NCBI GenBank assembly: GCA_034698045.1
Contig: JAQGAU010000253.1
Coordinates: 1 to 33,054, forward strand
DNA from: Paramacrobiotus richtersi
Taxonomy: Eukaryota > Tardigrada > Eutardigrada > Parachela > Macrobiotidae
Length of the DNA: 33,054 nt
Reading direction: 5' to 3'
Shown: positions 12,696-22,399 of the stretch, in pieces
Numbering within the stretch: position 1 is the stretch's first letter
Layout: each line of letters starts with the position of its first letter
Program-made: the position numbers and the translations under genes
Notes under the pieces: model-generated
What the model saw: the letters and a program-made list of their open reading frames with translations, nothing else
What the model was told of the DNA's origin: nothing
The model's database searches: none

Positions 12696-13028
12696 CTAAA
12701 CTAATTGAGCTTTATTTAACAGGACCAATAATGCAGTACCAAAAGCGAGAAATGCCGCAGGCCGCGACTGTCTTTCTGGAAGACCGAACCGAAATCCAGG
12801 GAAAACGAAGTGTGCCAGAAGTAAATGGCGCTCTCGCAGCCGATCATGGAGAATGCTGAATACCAAGCGCCGCTCCTTACGACCCAAATTGTCCGGATCG
12901 CGTTTGGGCAAAAGGTTAACGAAACATATCTGAATACTCGTCGTGTCGCGTGCCTTGAATTTTCCTTCCCGATTGCTCTTAATATCGGAAAGCTCAACAA
13001 AGGCTCCTTCATTGCATTGGGGAAACAT
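12696..13028 (-). CDS. Small ORF directly downstream of IFT52, unknown product
   Basis: This is a 110-codon ATG-to-TAG frame on the minus strand. Its first two thirds are basic and hydrophilic (DIKSNREGKFKARDTTS, LLPKRDPDNLGRKERRLVFS). The end is hydrophobic (HLLLAHFVFPGF, then AAFLAFGTALLVLLNK), which could be a C-terminal membrane anchor. The ATG lies 14 nt after the IFT52 stop, behind a TATAATATAATCAG sequence that looks like a 3' splice site. A canonical AATAAA overlaps the last codons (minus strand, 12,711-12,716), which supports a transcript ending here. I do not recognise the family. Shorter plus-strand frames are open across the same DNA, so the strand is probable rather than certain. 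Confidence 0.4.
   Translation of the reverse strand: MFPQCNEGAFVELSDIKSNREGKFKARDTTSIQICFVNLLPKRDPDNLGRKERRLVFSILHDRLRERHLLLAHFVFPGFRFGLPERQSRPAAFLAFGTALLVLLNKAQLV
12711..12716 (-). terminator. AATAAA polyadenylation signal
   Basis: A canonical AATAAA on the minus strand, overlapping the last codons of the 110-codon ORF. No AATAAA lies between IFT52 and that ORF, so this may serve both. Confidence 0.5.
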
Positions 13029-13042
13029 CCTTGCTGATTATA

Positions 13043-14821
13043 TTATAGAAATACATTGGATGGTATATTGAATGCCGAGTTGCAGCGACCTTTTGCGAGA
13101 CACTGGTGCAGAATTTCTTCGTCAGAGATTTGCCGTTTCTCGATGGTGTGGAAATCAGTTGTTTCCATAATCATTGCAATACAATCCAGTGATAAAGCTG
13201 GTACATCCGGAGGTGTGACGTTTTCTGTGCGGCTAACGCTCCTGGAGGTTGCCTTTGCGTTATTCGGCAAAGGAGAATAACTCGTCCGCTGAAACAGCAA
13301 TTCCGCTTAGCAAGTTGTTAGCATGTTAGCAATTCCGCTTAGCAAGTTGTTAGCATGTTAGCAATTCCGCTTAGCAAGTTGTTAGCATGATTGTCGATAA
13401 CAAGTTACCGATCGAGAAGTGTCGATTGTGCGGTCTTTGATAACCGTCTCGACTACTCTTCTTAAGATTTCCTTGTTATCAGTTTCACGATTGTTTGATA
13501 TGCTAAACGCTTCATCCGCCCGCGAGAGAATCTGTTCAATGTCCTGTCCTGCAAGAAACGTTTACATTAAAAAATTCAGGTACAGTATTCCTTGTTCAAA
13601 AGTCCATATTCATATTGCTCAAGAAATTGCTCTTCTTCCGGGGTTGATACTTTGCTGCCAACTAGTCCTAAACTTTACCAAGCTTGTCTTAACTAGAAAC
13701 TTTTGATTACCTTTATCAAAGATTTCCTGCAGTAACACTTCATCGTCCAAGAATATTTCATCCAAGTCCACCAACGGCAAACTCGGGGCTCCTGCTAAGC
13801 GCACTTCCGGTGGCATAACCGGAAATTTAATTTTCGGCAAATATCCTTTTATTTTTGGCGGTGTTCTGACGCTCTCAGTATCAAAAGACACGCCCAACCT
13901 CTGACCAGCTTCGATCAGCGCCGCTTCTAACCGAAACTCCTTCCCGTAATCATACTCCACGTCATTTTTCAGTATTCTTTCGATACTTATTTCCTCCGGC
14001 TCGAATTCTTCGTCCAACAAGGGTTCCGCTCGAACTGATCTAGGAATAAGAAACTGCCGTCGTGGTCTTTCGGGAATGTCCTCTGCATCGGGAAATTTGG
14101 GAATTTCTCCATGGAACAGCTCATTTGTCGTTAAGATCAGCTTCAAAAGAGAATTAAGTAGTTTCTCGTTGTTCTTCTTCTCGATAAACTGGTCGTGAAA
14201 CGCATGCAGTGATCCAAATGTAACAACCTTCCCATGGGTTTCTTCCAACTGGGAGACACAACAAATGGGACGGTCTGTTGGAAAACAACATTTCCCGGAT
14301 GTTAAAACAGGAACCGCTGGTTTACAAATCTCAATCGTGCAACCAAAGGGATACACAAACTCCAACTTCTCTCCGGATAACGGAGAACTTTCGAGAACTC
14401 CATCGTAAATCAGCGCTTCTTTTGGGTGCAGATATTCACACGGAACATTCCGCACTACGGAATCCCTCGCAAAACTCACACCATAATCAGATAATAAAGA
14501 ATTTATATTTGTTCCTAGTTCGTGTTCTCCACCTTCTCCCGCAAGGAACAGAATGTTTATCCCTAAAGATACGAAAGTTCGGAGACAGTTAAACTCAGAT
14601 GGAGTAAAAGGTCGTCGGGGACCTGCGATGATAAGGAGCACGGTTCGTTCGAGATCATCGGGATCAAGATTGTCGATGTACGAACGTTTGACAAGGAGAT
14701 TGTGGGTTGTCAGATGGGACGCGAGTTTGGAGTAGCCGCAAGCAGCGGTGAACGGTTCATCCTTTCCTTCAATGAAGATTGCGAGATCCTGGAGGAGAGT
14801 GAGCTCGGATGGTACTGACAT
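13043..14821 (-). CDS. IFT52: Intraflagellar transport protein 52 (IFT-B subunit)
   Basis: IFT52 is a core subunit of the IFT-B complex that carries cargo along ciliary microtubules. Minus-strand exons 14,821-13,711, 13,548-13,409 and 13,288-13,043 join in phases 1 and 0, giving 498 residues, somewhat longer than the roughly 440-470 usual for the family. Exon 1 carries the N-terminal GIFT-type domain: LLIIAGPRRPFTPSEFNCLR, GINILFLAGEGGE, TNINSLLSDYGVSF, VVRN and EYLHPKEALIYDGVL. It ends with the conserved PLVDLDEIFLDDE block. Exon 2 matches the C-terminal helical region (DIEQILSRADEAF, EILRRVVETVI). I chose the ATG at 14,821 because CTTTCTCAG just upstream looks like a 3' splice site; an ATG at 14,857 is in frame. 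If intron 2 is not spliced, the protein ends seven codons into it, near the usual family C-terminus. Confidence 0.9.
13297..13390 (-). repeat. 32-bp tandem repeat filling an IFT52 intron
   Basis: Almost three identical head-to-tail copies of a 32-bp unit (starts at 13,297, 13,329 and 13,361). They occupy 94 of the 120 bp of the proposed intron 13,289-13,408. On the transcribed strand each unit contains TGCTAAC-type words like branch-point sequences. If the intron is not real, the repeat would be 3' untranslated sequence. Confidence 0.9.
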
Positions 14822-14899
14822 TAAGCCGATGCTGAGAAAGCGTCCTAATGAAAGCATTTGGAATCTGTGCGGATATTTGTGACGTATCACCAGAATCCT

Positions 14900-17480
14900 T
14901 ATAGTTATATACAGATTCTGGTACAGTTTACTTATACATATTCTGGTGCCACCTACCCAGATTGTTACGCACTAAATTTCCAACGAGGTACCAGCTGAAG
15001 CAGTTTTGCTAATGTTGGTGTTGTCGCTAGATTAGCCACACCCACTGTTGCACAAATGAGTGCGTCTAGCGTTTGAAAACGTTTGTTCAGGAACCGGTCA
15101 ATGCGACGAATTTGCAGCTACGAAAAAATAAAGAGTGCCCTATGAACTAGTCTGCATCTCTATAGATTCATTGCCTTTTACGTGTCAGATTGTTTGGACC
15201 ACAACCACAAGCTTTTCTGATATGTATTTGCGAACAGAAGTGTGAGAATCTACGAGAATCTACGCAATACAGTAGTAGGACCAGAACAATTGTCTGTGCA
15301 CTTTTCTTATTTCTCATGGATATACTGCGTCATAATTGCTTTTGCAGTACATCAGCTATCATTCGACACTGCGTCACTTGAATTTTAAAACCGAAAATAT
15401 GACCAGTATTAGAGGTTGACGAATTCAGAAGTCGAGAAATTTAAACAGTTTGAGCACAACAAACGGGCCGGCGCAAGCTTTTGCGAAAGTTCTGTAAATT
15501 ATGTCCAACTTTCTTCTGACCAGCAGTCTTACATTCTGAGCGTAATAGCAGTCGATTATGCATCCTTCCTTATGCATCAGTGTTTTTTTTAAACAGTTGC
15601 GGCTGAGTTGCCAATCACTTTTCTTTTGATAAGATTATAAGAATGATCGTTTTTGAAAAGTTGTACAAATGATGGTCTGTCATTTTTCGTGGCAGCTGCA
15701 CTGAACCGCTGTCTTTTTTCTAATTTGGAAGATGTTTCATACAGTAGTTCAGCGCCAGTACTTATATATTTCGGACGTGGATATACAAATTCTCGGGTCA
15801 ATTACGTGTATGTTGTGGTTCATACTGATAAAAAGACGTACAGTTTCGTGTTTGCGTATTGTGCCAGTACAAACAACTACTTTTTTACGTTGTGGAAAAT
15901 ATATTAAATTTTTAGGACTCTTTTCTGCATTTATGCGTAGGAGATTAATTATCCCGTGCGCTCGTGGTATCCACTCAGCACAGCTGTGGAGGTTTGAAAT
16001 CTTGCGCAGGACCCGTTATGTAGCCAAGCGCAGCCATGATTACGACTGTTACGCTGTACATTGCATGAATGGTACTTGGGGTATGTGAGAGCGACAATAG
16101 TCTCCCCAGGGAACACGGGAACAAACCACATCGAAAGGTCACCAGAACTTTAGGTTATAAAAGTAAAAAACATTGAATACGTTGAATACAAGGATCTACC
16201 TGCACTAGAATGATAACATCCACAAATCTGCCACAAGAGTGACAAAACCAACTCTACCAACTAGTACTTGCATCGTCAAATGCATTTAGACCCGGGCGAA
16301 ATGCAACGAGCGACGCATGAACGTCGAAATGAATCGTATCTGTACAAGCATAAAGAAAGTTAACTAGACACAGCTAACTTGTTTACGTTGAGATAATTGC
16401 TTGGCAACATATCAATGCGGCATGACTTTGTGCCACTTCTGAATATTTGTGTTCAAGGAGCCTCCTCAGTTCGGTAAGGTTCCGCTAATGTGAAGTAGCG
16501 TATTGATCAGTATGATTCTCGAAATACAGACAGTATGTGTCGTAAAATATCACAGGGTGGAGTTCAGCAAAACTGTTGCCGAAGAACGCCAAAGGTAAGT
16601 TAGGGATAGGTAAGTTTTGCCTGAGAATGAGAGATCTTCTGTGGTTTTCGACGTTTTCGTCGCGAATTAATAATCCATACCACAAATTTGCGTTGCATAG
16701 GAGCGAGCAACATTAGGAACATCTTCAAAAATTTTCTTATTTCTACTCGAGCGTGATTTGTTCTATAATTTTTGAGCGTCTTTCTTGTTGCTCGAGAATT
16801 TTAATATTTTTATGATGACGTATTATTATTTGTTACGTGATTGCTGGAGACATAATTATTGCATCAGTGGTATCATTTTCTGCTTTTTGTCGGTGTAGTG
16901 TTTTCATATTCTCCAGAGTTACAGAATACAATAATTGTTAAAAGTAAACAGCTCTTATACTTTCTGGATTACAAAGGACCTGTCCGTTGTTTCGAACCTA
17001 GTAAGCACAGTTATTGGCTTGCCGACTATTATGATGATTCGAACGCTCCATCCAGTCCATGTATCTGACTACGTAATAGTTACCCAGATTCACAATACAT
17101 TCAATTATTGCTTGTTCTGCGCCACATGTGGCTAAATGGAGAGTTCGATGCGTCATGACTCGGTACGTAAATAAATTTGCAGTGCCGGTAAGTGCTGATT
17201 GATCAGTTGACACTTATTATCAACAGCACGTACTGGCACAGTGAACACTGCTATACAGAGCTCAGAACTTTAGGGGGAACGCACCCTGCTGGCTTCGAAA
17301 CAGACGGGCTTGGGCCATCATGCAGTTATGGTTTTTTTTCTTTAGTGTGACGTGAAAATTAGGGGAACAGAAATTATACAACTAAAAATATTTGTTTGGT
17401 TATTATCGCTGTTATTCGTAAGTAAAGCTATTTGAGTTAAACTATACCGGAACTTTATGTTGCTTCCTACACGCGGATAA
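14900..17480. other. Stretch without a confident gene
   Basis: No family is recognised. A minus-strand frame at 15,589-15,801 (containing KYISTGAELLYETSSKLEKR and ending at TAA) and a plus-strand frame near 16,940-17,068 (containing DYKGPVRCFEPSKHSYWLAD) look mildly protein-like. Both lack partners and clear starts. A small direct repeat, GAGAATCTAC, occurs twice at about 15,243-15,265. Confidence 0.4.
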
Positions 17481-17482
17481 GT

Positions 17483-18021
17483 TCAGACGTACTCCTGACC
17501 GGGAAGTCTACGTACTGGGACCGTGGGCTGTAAAGGTGACTGCATTGTCTAGTGCTGATTTCCTGGAAGAACCTCGGCATCAGATCACCTTCATTGAAAC
17601 GCCATCATGCCGGAAATCGGTCTCTCTTACTACCTTCGGTTTTACCACCTTCGAAGGAATTTCGGTTTCTGCAGTTATCGACCCAGCCCAACTGCCTCCT
17701 GTTTCCAGAACATTAGTTAGTACCTCGATAATTACGAATAGAAATGAAAAAAATTGGATGCCCTTTCGGATGTCTTGCGTCAAGATGAAGCACTTTTTCG
17801 ATTAATATCAGCGCAGAACAGTCAAAGATAAATTCGAAATCATGCTTTTAGTAGGCCCGTGTAACAATCTGTACTAAAGTCCAAGTGAGATGCCGGAGTT
17901 GTACTTCTATTTGCATCGGCAAAGCTTTGTGAACCCGAGTCGGAACTAGAGTCGCTGTGTCTGCATCTGCCCAGCATCTACCATTGCGGCAATCCTCCGT
18001 GCATTCCTGACAACTCTCCAT
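17483..18021 (-). CDS. Candidate small Cys-rich gene, unknown product
   Basis: Three minus-strand exons join in phase 0: 18,021-17,935, 17,723-17,589 and 17,527-17,483 (TGA), for 88 residues from the ATG at 18,021. The first exon is cysteine-rich (MESCQECTEDCRNGRCWADA, with C-x2-C-x3-C-x4-C). The second is hydrophilic (TGGSWAGSITAETEIPSKVV, then RETDFRHDGVSMK). The third is PTVPVRRLPGQEYV followed by the stop. The last intron is 61 bp with GTGATC and TTTACAG. An acceptor-like CTATACAG just before the ATG means more exons may lie upstream, and 18,060-18,260 has coding-like pieces with a GTAAGC donor. I cannot name a family; the Cys spacing alone is not diagnostic. Confidence 0.4.
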
Positions 18022-18805
18022 TACTGTATAGTCTTTCAGTTTACTTTCGGTTTAACTTGCTCGGTGCTTACAAGCCAAAGTGTGTCGGCTGGAGCGGCCG
18101 CCCGCGGACCGCGCAGCTATGCAGCTGGTGCTGCATATTAGGTTCAGTAATACTTTTTCGTCCCAAATTTGGTACCATTCGACTCAGCTCGTCGAGTTCT
18201 ATCGAATGGTGCAACATTTGGTCTTATTACTATCTTTATCCCACCCCCCCTTCTTGAGATTAAGTATTACTGAACTAACAATCAAACAAAAAGAAAAGAA
18301 AAATGAACATATTCATTCCAGTGCAACGGAAATCAGAGCATTTAAAGATTTAAAACGCAGTCTTTGAGACACTAATCCGTAAAACTACTTTTTATGGGCC
18401 AGGTAAATCAGAAGCCTAGAAAAACGGATATTGTGCTGGCCACAGACGTTCAATTAAGTTTGCTACAATATAATATATATATTATTCTGTAAGTGGACGA
18501 TAAAAGAATCAAAATGTTCTGGATAACGTTATGCAAAGCGAAGTCGTGGGACATTACAAAACTCATGTCCTTGGATGGAAATGTGGGGACTTGAGTTTCT
18601 TGCCAAATAATCCAACGTATCTGTACAGTTGGAAAGGAGTCTGGTTTATTTGCGGCAACAGTGGAAAAGATTTCTCTGTAACGAACGTCGAGGTAGAATA
18701 ACAGAACTACTTTACATACAATGTTTTTCTTAAAGTTACGGTTTCTGTATTCTGTATTTAGTGACCTATTTGTGACCAATACCGGCCAAATTGGGTGCAC
18801 TAGGT

Positions 18806-18943
18806 TCAGAATGCCCTGCGGTCTTCGTTAAAGAGTTGCTCCTTGCCGGAGATATAAGTAATGCGGAGGTCGTCCGCGATTTGCTTTACAGAACATGCTT
18901 CGTGCGTAACATTGACGTTAAACCTTGACTGATACGAGGGAGA
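18806..18943 (-). CDS. Orphan terminal exon candidate
   Basis: After a pyrimidine-containing GCTTTCAG acceptor at 18,944, 46 codons are open on the minus strand to a TGA at 18,806 (SPSYQSRFNVNVTHEACSVK, then IADDLRITYISGKEQLFNE). The composition is protein-like. I found no upstream exon and no family. Confidence 0.3.
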   Translation of the reverse strand, partial: SPSYQSRFNVNVTHEACSVKQIADDLRITYISGKEQLFNEDRRAF

Positions 18944-18949
18944 CTGAAA

Positions 18950-21049
18950 GCAATTCTATAAAAAAATAGGAACACCCCTCAAGGATTGTAAAATATGACC
19001 TGCTATCATGTTAGCAACTTATCGTACTGAAAGAGTAATCGAGCGAACTTGGTCTTATTACTTGGTACTTGGTAAGGATAACGAAAGGTATTGAGAAGAG
19101 CCAGAAAGTGGCGTGCGGTAGTTGTCAGAACAGTCAAAGGAAGTGGGGAGAAGTTTTTCAAAAGTGGTAGGAATAGCTAGATGGTGGTGAAAGGGGGAGG
19201 TTAGGGCGTGGGAATAGCATCACCCAGTTCAAGTATTTACGGCATACCGTACAGTGTGTTACCGCTGCAACGTAAACACTTTCGACAAGTAACAACTTAT
19301 GCCTTGTTTTGCCTTGTCCAATTTAAAACTGATGAGCAAACGTAACAACTCGTTCAACACACTGCAACAGGACGAAGGTGGCCGAGCCATTCGGTTTCGA
19401 GTTTCTGCCTGATAGTCCAGTTATGTGGGTCTGTTTTAAATGACAACAGCTGGTATGCGAACGCTTCCGGGAATTTTGTTGGCATGTAATTTAGAAGGCA
19501 CCAGCTTTAAAATTGTCGTGAGTCCTGAACTGCACTCAAAATGGGTTATAAAAACTGAAGCTGTTTTGATGTGATAGAACATTTATTCTTGTACTAGGCA
19601 ACGGCATGAATGGTCCATTCGCGACTTTCTGTGCTTAGGTGAAGCTGGTAAAACGGCATCTCTGCAAACCTTGGCCACTGTGCCCTTTGAACTTTGTTCC
19701 GATGACCCGGTGAAACCACACCTGCTCTCGTTTGATACAAAATCGTCAGCAAGGATCACGTGCATTGAAATTAGTCAGCAGTCATGACATAACTAAAAAA
19801 TCTGGACACGGAAAGAACCAGCACACTCCCGACCACTTTCTGTTTTCCGTTTGATTATGCTGCATTGATAATCAAACTTTGCAGATCAGTTACGTGAAGT
19901 CAACGTATCTGACCTAATTCATGTAGCTACACTACATATCTACAACCCTTTCCCTGGTTTTCTAGCACGCAGGGATAACTGGAAGTATATGTACTCTGAA
20001 CGCAGCACGAGAGGTTTTGCAAATCCCAATGTTTACTAATAAATTAGAGTTCTATGGCTTTGGTTTTCAGTCGCCAGTGTAACCTTACAGGGGCGAAGAA
20101 GTGTTCTCATGCTCTATTGAATGCTGCAACTTGGATACCAATCCGTACAGCCGGCGATTTTCTACAGCGCCTGATGTTGCGTGACATGAATGTATCCCTA
20201 CCCCGTTTCATTCGCGGGGGCATATGTTCCCACAGATTACAACCAGTTCGACAAAAATCAGTTTCACAACCAGTTCATAAGGTTCCACTAACTGGGGCTT
20301 GTGCAAGTCTGCGAGACACCGCGTTTTTGCTTCCGTTACATTTCCGGCGCTAACACACGGGATATTACGGTCTATTCATTGTCGTTCAAGTTGCAAAAGG
20401 TTTCAGTTCAATAATATTATTTTGTCCAAAATTAGAAGCAAGGGAGTTTCCATGCTTTTAAACATCAAATACTGTTCGTCCAAGTCTATTCAAATTAACT
20501 GCTCAACAGCATTTTTAACATAATGAGGCGTTTCGCATTCAGCCGGCGAAAACAGTTCTGGCAAGGAAAGGTGCCACGAATTTCTGCCCAGGTATCGTAA
20601 AAAAAATCAGAGACGTTTTATCGATCTTGGTAAACTATCAGCCTGCATGATGTTTCAAGTCTGTCAATCGCGGTTTATCGATCTCTTGTACACTGTTTGC
20701 TAACTTCAGTCAAGTACAAGACTAGATGTTAGTTCCTCAAAAAAGTTTTAATTTATTAGAATATTCATGGCCCTACAATGAGCTGGCTGAGGGGTTCGCG
20801 CTCTCCTTTGAATCTTTTGCAAGTAGCAGCAAAACAAATTTCAGTCTCTTCGGCATGTGCCGTCGCTTTCCCTGTAAGTGTTCACGGCATTTTGAAATGT
20901 GTTGCGCCTTAGCTAGACGTCATGGTTGAATACTGTTCTTACCGTATACCACGAAAATCTTATTTGATTAGTGACACTGCTTCGTAGAGACACGGAAAAC
21001 TGTGTTACAAAATCTTCAGGACTTTCATCGAATTTTATAACCCACTTTG
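18950..21049. other. Stretch without a recognised gene
   Basis: Nothing recognisable on either strand. A plus-strand frame at 20,054-20,353 is open for 99 codons but resembles no family I know and has an Arg/Ser-rich, low-information composition. A minus-strand frame ending at 19,583 overlaps an AATAAA but is otherwise unconvincing. Confidence 0.4.
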
Positions 21050-21899
21050 TCAAACAGCACCAAGAGACAATCTCGTAGCAGGATCACAGCAGGCAGTCAC
21101 CAAAACAATTAAAAATGCGAAATTAGCTGCGATCGGGCTTGCCATCGAAGGTGGCGAGCCCTCACTCGAAGGCGGTCCTTCCTGGAAAGTATTGCATAGA
21201 TCCGTGGAGCATAAACTGCAGTAAGTGACGTGGTCCCCCGTCGGGCAGACGTACGTGCTAATGTTTAGGCATCCATAAGCTACAGTATCTGAAAGGCTGT
21301 AAAGAACAATAACATTTTGTCGCCTTATATCATACTGCCAGATTACTCGAGGTACTAGTAGGTTTTCGCCGCCCTTCAGGAAGCCGAAGGATGAACAGGT
21401 CGCCCATAATAATTATGACCGTTGTATATACTGTACGCGATCGCTGAAATGGCACGCAGAGTAGTGTATTCGGTAACATGCTCGTCGAATATTCCTACTC
21501 TGCCTATACGCACTCATCACACTGCCAGTCCCGCTAGGGTGTTGCATGCGGTAGGGCAAATTTTCGTGCCATTTCATCGATCGCGTACAGTAAGTAATAA
21601 GTGTCACATAATGGCTTACCTCCTGATGAGTCAGTCAGATGTTCCTTGACGCATTTCGTGCCACTTTTCGGGCAGGTAACATTCTCAAACTTTATGACGC
21701 TCGATGAACATACTTTTTCCGCATTCGGTTTACCTTCGTGCGTTACGCCGCACGCATAACCGAAGCACTTATCTGCTGCCATTGCTATGAAAAGACTTGC
21801 TAAAGCCTGAACGACAGTACGGACGATGTCACACCTTTAAAAGTGCATACCTTGGTGTGATACAATCAGTATCAATATAGCCTCGAGAAATATCCACAT
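21050..21899 (-). CDS. Ly6/uPAR-family GPI-anchored surface protein
   Basis: Three minus-strand exons, 21,899-21,851, 21,784-21,620 and 21,288-21,050, join at phase 1 both times and give 150 residues. The ATG exon is a signal peptide (MWIFLEAILILIVSHQ, continuing AMA). The mature part is a single three-finger-type domain: DKCFGYACG, VCSSSV, FENVTCPKSGTKCVKE, YGCLNISTYVCP, then the family-defining end CSLCSTDLCNT. A Ser/Pro/Gly-rich spacer and a hydrophobic tail (IAANFAFLIVLVTACC) follow, as expected for GPI attachment, although a short polar tail ends the chain. N-glycosylation sites NVT and NIS are present. Such proteins sit on the outer cell surface as ligands, receptors or modulators; which applies here cannot be told. 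It lies opposite in orientation to the other Ly6-like genes of the cluster. Confidence 0.85.
21430..21591. repeat. Inverted repeat inside a Ly6-gene intron
   Basis: A 27-bp arm at 21,430-21,456 matches the reverse complement of 21,565-21,591 with one mismatch. Inner arms (CAGAGTAG and CTACTCTG) pair as well. The whole structure lies within the 331-bp second intron of the minus-strand Ly6 gene. It may be a small foldback or MITE remnant. Confidence 0.75.
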
Positions 21900-22147
21900 G
21901 GCCCGAAAACTTATGAAATCAAGTGGGCTTTCTGGTCAGAACGGATTCTGTGTCTCATATCGTCATGCTTTCTTAAATACATGGTAAAAGTGCTATTGTT
22001 TATCAATTTCGTCGGGCTGGTTCTTGCTTGTATGGTTCCAGTTCTTGTTGCTAGGCAGACCATATATGAATTAAATAAAAAAACCATATACGAAATGTTA
22101 TTTTAAGACCGTTTATGTATTATACGGTTGCGGAACTTGTATTACGT

Positions 22148-22264
22148 TGTTGCAACTGCCAGAAGAAAAATTGCCAGAAGCATGGCCACAGGGCACGCGA
22201 TTTTGAGTCCATAGAGCCCGTATGTGGAAAATGTGCTCAAGCCCGTGACACGAGTACATTGAGT
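22148..22264 (+). pseudogene. Degenerate Gag zinc-knuckle remnant
   Basis: In the frame opening at 22,115, two consecutive CCHC-type zinc knuckles can be recognised by spacing, both damaged. The first has its two leading cysteines and its histidine, but a 15-bp in-frame tandem duplication (TGCCAGAAG at 22,157 and 22,172) widens the spacing, and phenylalanine stands in the last position. The second has CGKC, but an Asp stands at the histidine and a Ser at the final cysteine. Tandem knuckles are typical of retroelement nucleocapsid regions. No reverse transcriptase, LTR or integrase is visible around it. It is too broken to work as drawn; chance resemblance is possible. Confidence 0.45.
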
Positions 22265-22399
22265 CCTCCAAGTACAGATGTGCCAATTGGTATCAGACCC
22301 ACCAAGCAGAAATCCACTATGCACTTCACAGCAACGTGCAGTGCAGCGTTGTGCGGACGCAAACACCTAATTCTAGTAGCTTTTTATTTAGTTTGGTTT

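Noticed and set aside
12716..13012. A second minus-strand frame and plus-strand frames over the ORF downstream of IFT52.
   Set aside because: The 110-codon frame starts closest to the acceptor-like site and ends at the AATAAA; the others are best explained as shadows of it.
18080..18120. GC-rich GCGGCCGCCCGCGG patch as a CpG-island promoter.
   Set aside because: It is only about 30 bp long and flanked by AT-rich DNA. It more likely belongs to an exon of the unresolved minus-strand gene.
18530..18710. Plus-strand frame containing GVWFICGNSG, recalling a retroviral envelope motif.
   Set aside because: Only a few residues fit. The expected neighbouring cysteines and membrane segment are absent, and the minus strand is equally open. 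Treated as chance.
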